DNA of 64,000 nt, from assembly GCA_023213315.1 (NCBI GenBank), contig JAKCPI010004278.1:62001-126000 (forward strand), in the 5' to 3' direction. The position numbers were made by a program, and so were the translations under genes. This DNA comes from Euborellia annulipes. Its lineage: Eukaryota > Arthropoda > Insecta > Dermaptera > Anisolabididae. Each line of letters begins with the position of its first letter. Position 1 is the stretch's first letter. The notes below the pieces were generated by a model. That model did not search any database and was not told where the DNA came from. It saw only the letters and a list, made by a program, of their open reading frames with translations. Below, in pieces: positions 62,736 through 64,000 of this stretch.

Positions 62736-63184
62736 ACTTCAAGAACTTGAATGCGCCACCTTTCGTAGACTTTATAATCTCACCAAAAAGAGTCCACTGC
62801 CTAGGGGCGGCAAATGTCTGAATTCGCCCCTGATTCTTTGATGACGATGTCCAACAATCTGTAGTGAATGAAATATATTAGGATTCTTTAAGCATGTTTT
62901 TTATAATATCTTTCGTCTCCGTGTAGGTTTTCCGAGTTTAGGGATGTGGGTGTTTGCCATGGCTTTTCTTCCTGGAGAATCAAAACCGGGATGGAGTGTA
63001 TTTAGTATCAACTATTGAATAAGGTTGCATTTCTATAGCAATAAAAAACACGACAGCTTTCGTCAATTTTTCAGACATTTGGAAGAAGGTTTTCAATAAT
63101 TTAAAATAGATGTTTAAAACAACAAAAACCCAGTCCTCGTCGCCGAACGTCGTCGTCAGTCCCTCGTTGCCGAAGATCCTTCCC
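62736..63184. other. Spacer, probable 3' end of the following LINE
   Basis: A short ggggcgg..cgcccctg inverted pair is at about 62803-62833. The GC content rises after 63110, marking the LINE relic's coding part. No other gene seen. Confidence 0.35.
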
Positions 63185-64000
63185 TCAGATCACCAAGCGC
63201 CATCGTTTCCTCCGCTCATGAGCCTGCTGGTGGCTCCAGAAACCGATGCGAGACCGGATCTCACGATGACATTCGGAGCAGACAAATGTCTCGGTAGGCC
63301 TCAAGACGGTGTTGTTGGTTGGGAATATGCCTGTGTTATTGTGGCAGATGTTGCGCCAAGAGTTTCTGTCTTGACACAGAGATTCCCAGGTGTTTTTTAT
63401 TCCGGCCTCCTTCACGATAGACTGAATGACGTCCTTGTATCTCTTAAGTTGACCACCAGAGTAGCGCTGACCATCCGACAGCTCACCAAAGAGAATTTGT
63501 TTTGGGATTCGCCCATCAGACATTCGGCACACATGTCCCAGCCAGCGCAGCTGACTGCGTGCCAAGGTATATTGTATAGAGTCGCAGTCAGCTCTTTCCC
63601 GGACTTCTTTGTTGGAGATGAAGTCTTGCCATTTAATTCCCATGATTATGCGCAGCTGTCTCATTGAGAGTTTTTCCAGTCCCTTAACGTGCTTTTTATA
63701 AACTATCCAGCACTCACTGCCGTATAATAGGATGGACAAGACAACTGCTTTAAAAACTAGGACTTTTGTTCGTATGGTCAGGTCATTACAGCCAAAGACC
63801 CTTCCCCGGAGTTTGAAGAAGGCATGCGAGGCACATCGCAGACGGTGGCTAATTTCTTCTTCCAAGTTACACTTAGCTATCACCAGACTGCCCAAGTAGT
63901 TGAATTGGTCAACAGTCTCGATAGGAGTTCCAGCCACCGATATACACCTGCGCGTGGCTGATATTTGTGGTGGATGAAAACTCATAATAAGGAGTTTGGT
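63185..64000 (-). mobile_element. LINE reverse-transcriptase C-terminal part, off the window edge
   Basis: The minus-strand frame is open from the window edge (TKLLI before Met 63985) to a stop at 63185. It has VDQFNYLGSLVIAKCNLEEE, LRCASHAFFKLRGRVF, VVLSILLYGSECWIVYKKHV, LEKLSMRQLRIIMGIKWQDF, RSQLRWLGHVCRMSDGRIPK and a final Cys-X2-Cys..His-X4-His finger (CSECHREIRSRI then HQQAH). This is the thumb and C-terminal region shared by many animal LINE ORF2 proteins. The clade is not assigned. No stop or frameshift is seen in the visible part, and GC is higher than around it, so it may be a fairly young copy. Reverse-strand ORF 63110-63667 is its shadow. Confidence 0.88.

Noticed and set aside
63110..63667. 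185-codon plus-strand ORF
   Set aside because: Antisense shadow of the LINE reverse transcriptase frame, whose conserved motifs are on the minus strand.

Overview
The window is animal nuclear DNA, most probably from an arthropod with an AT-rich, repeat-laden genome. It has one intron-split host gene with canonical GT/AG junctions, tRNA-derived SINEs with poly-A tails, and many DNA-transposon derivatives. Sequences such as [20 protein letters not shown] in the host gene match what I recall of the insect protein Varicose. I cannot name the species from sequence alone.

The host gene (599-37020, + strand) is a complete varicose/MPP2-MPP6-type MAGUK, a septate-junction scaffold. I could join twelve coding exons into a 586-residue protein with consistent splice phases and the domain order L27-L27-PDZ-SH3-HOOK-GUK. 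The first two introns are very long (10.5 and 18.7 kb) and packed with transposons. Most of the exons lie between 29.9 and 37.0 kb. A stand-alone TATA box with a mini-exon (25.02-25.35 kb) and a GC-rich island (20.5 kb) sit in intron 2 and are unexplained.

The rest is a layered transposon deposit. Non-autonomous hAT-like elements with exact 8-bp target-site duplications (TSDs) are abundant. I could fix the ends of more than a dozen to the base, at 1957-4082, 8853-10004, 9066-9388, 11804-12400, 19654-19917, 21220-21483, 27596-27961, 30970-31223, 35166-35432, 37875-38265, 40979-41405, 44664-45044, 45877-46140 and 46193-46460. Many have a poly-G tract just inside the left inverted terminus and a poly-C tract inside the right one. 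Several SINE families are present: SINE-A, SINE-B and SINE-C with tRNA-like heads, and one with a 5S-rRNA-like head. Three of these share a 3' tail motif. A second dispersed family (R1, about 1 kb, ends near CTTTCTCTTACC) recurs from 17.9 to 52 kb. Long fold-back palindromes occur at 2.7, 5.8, 15.5, 19.3, 26.3, 30.8, 32.8, 35.1, 42.2, 49.2-50.6, 51.6 and 53.4 kb.

From 40.7 to 46.9 kb one old hAT-like element has been split by a series of later insertions. One of these is a 2.5 kb element with an 8-bp TSD that carries a THAP DNA-binding domain, probably a P-like transposon relic. From 54 to 64 kb the DNA is a graveyard of coding relics, mostly on the minus strand: PIF/Harbinger nuclease pieces, a retrotransposon Gag, Jockey-type reverse transcriptase, a Tigger/pogo transposase, a THAP-plus-DUF4806-like gene with several exons, and a LINE reverse-transcriptase C-terminus running off the window edge. 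Everything is read by eye; family names are from memory, not from a search.
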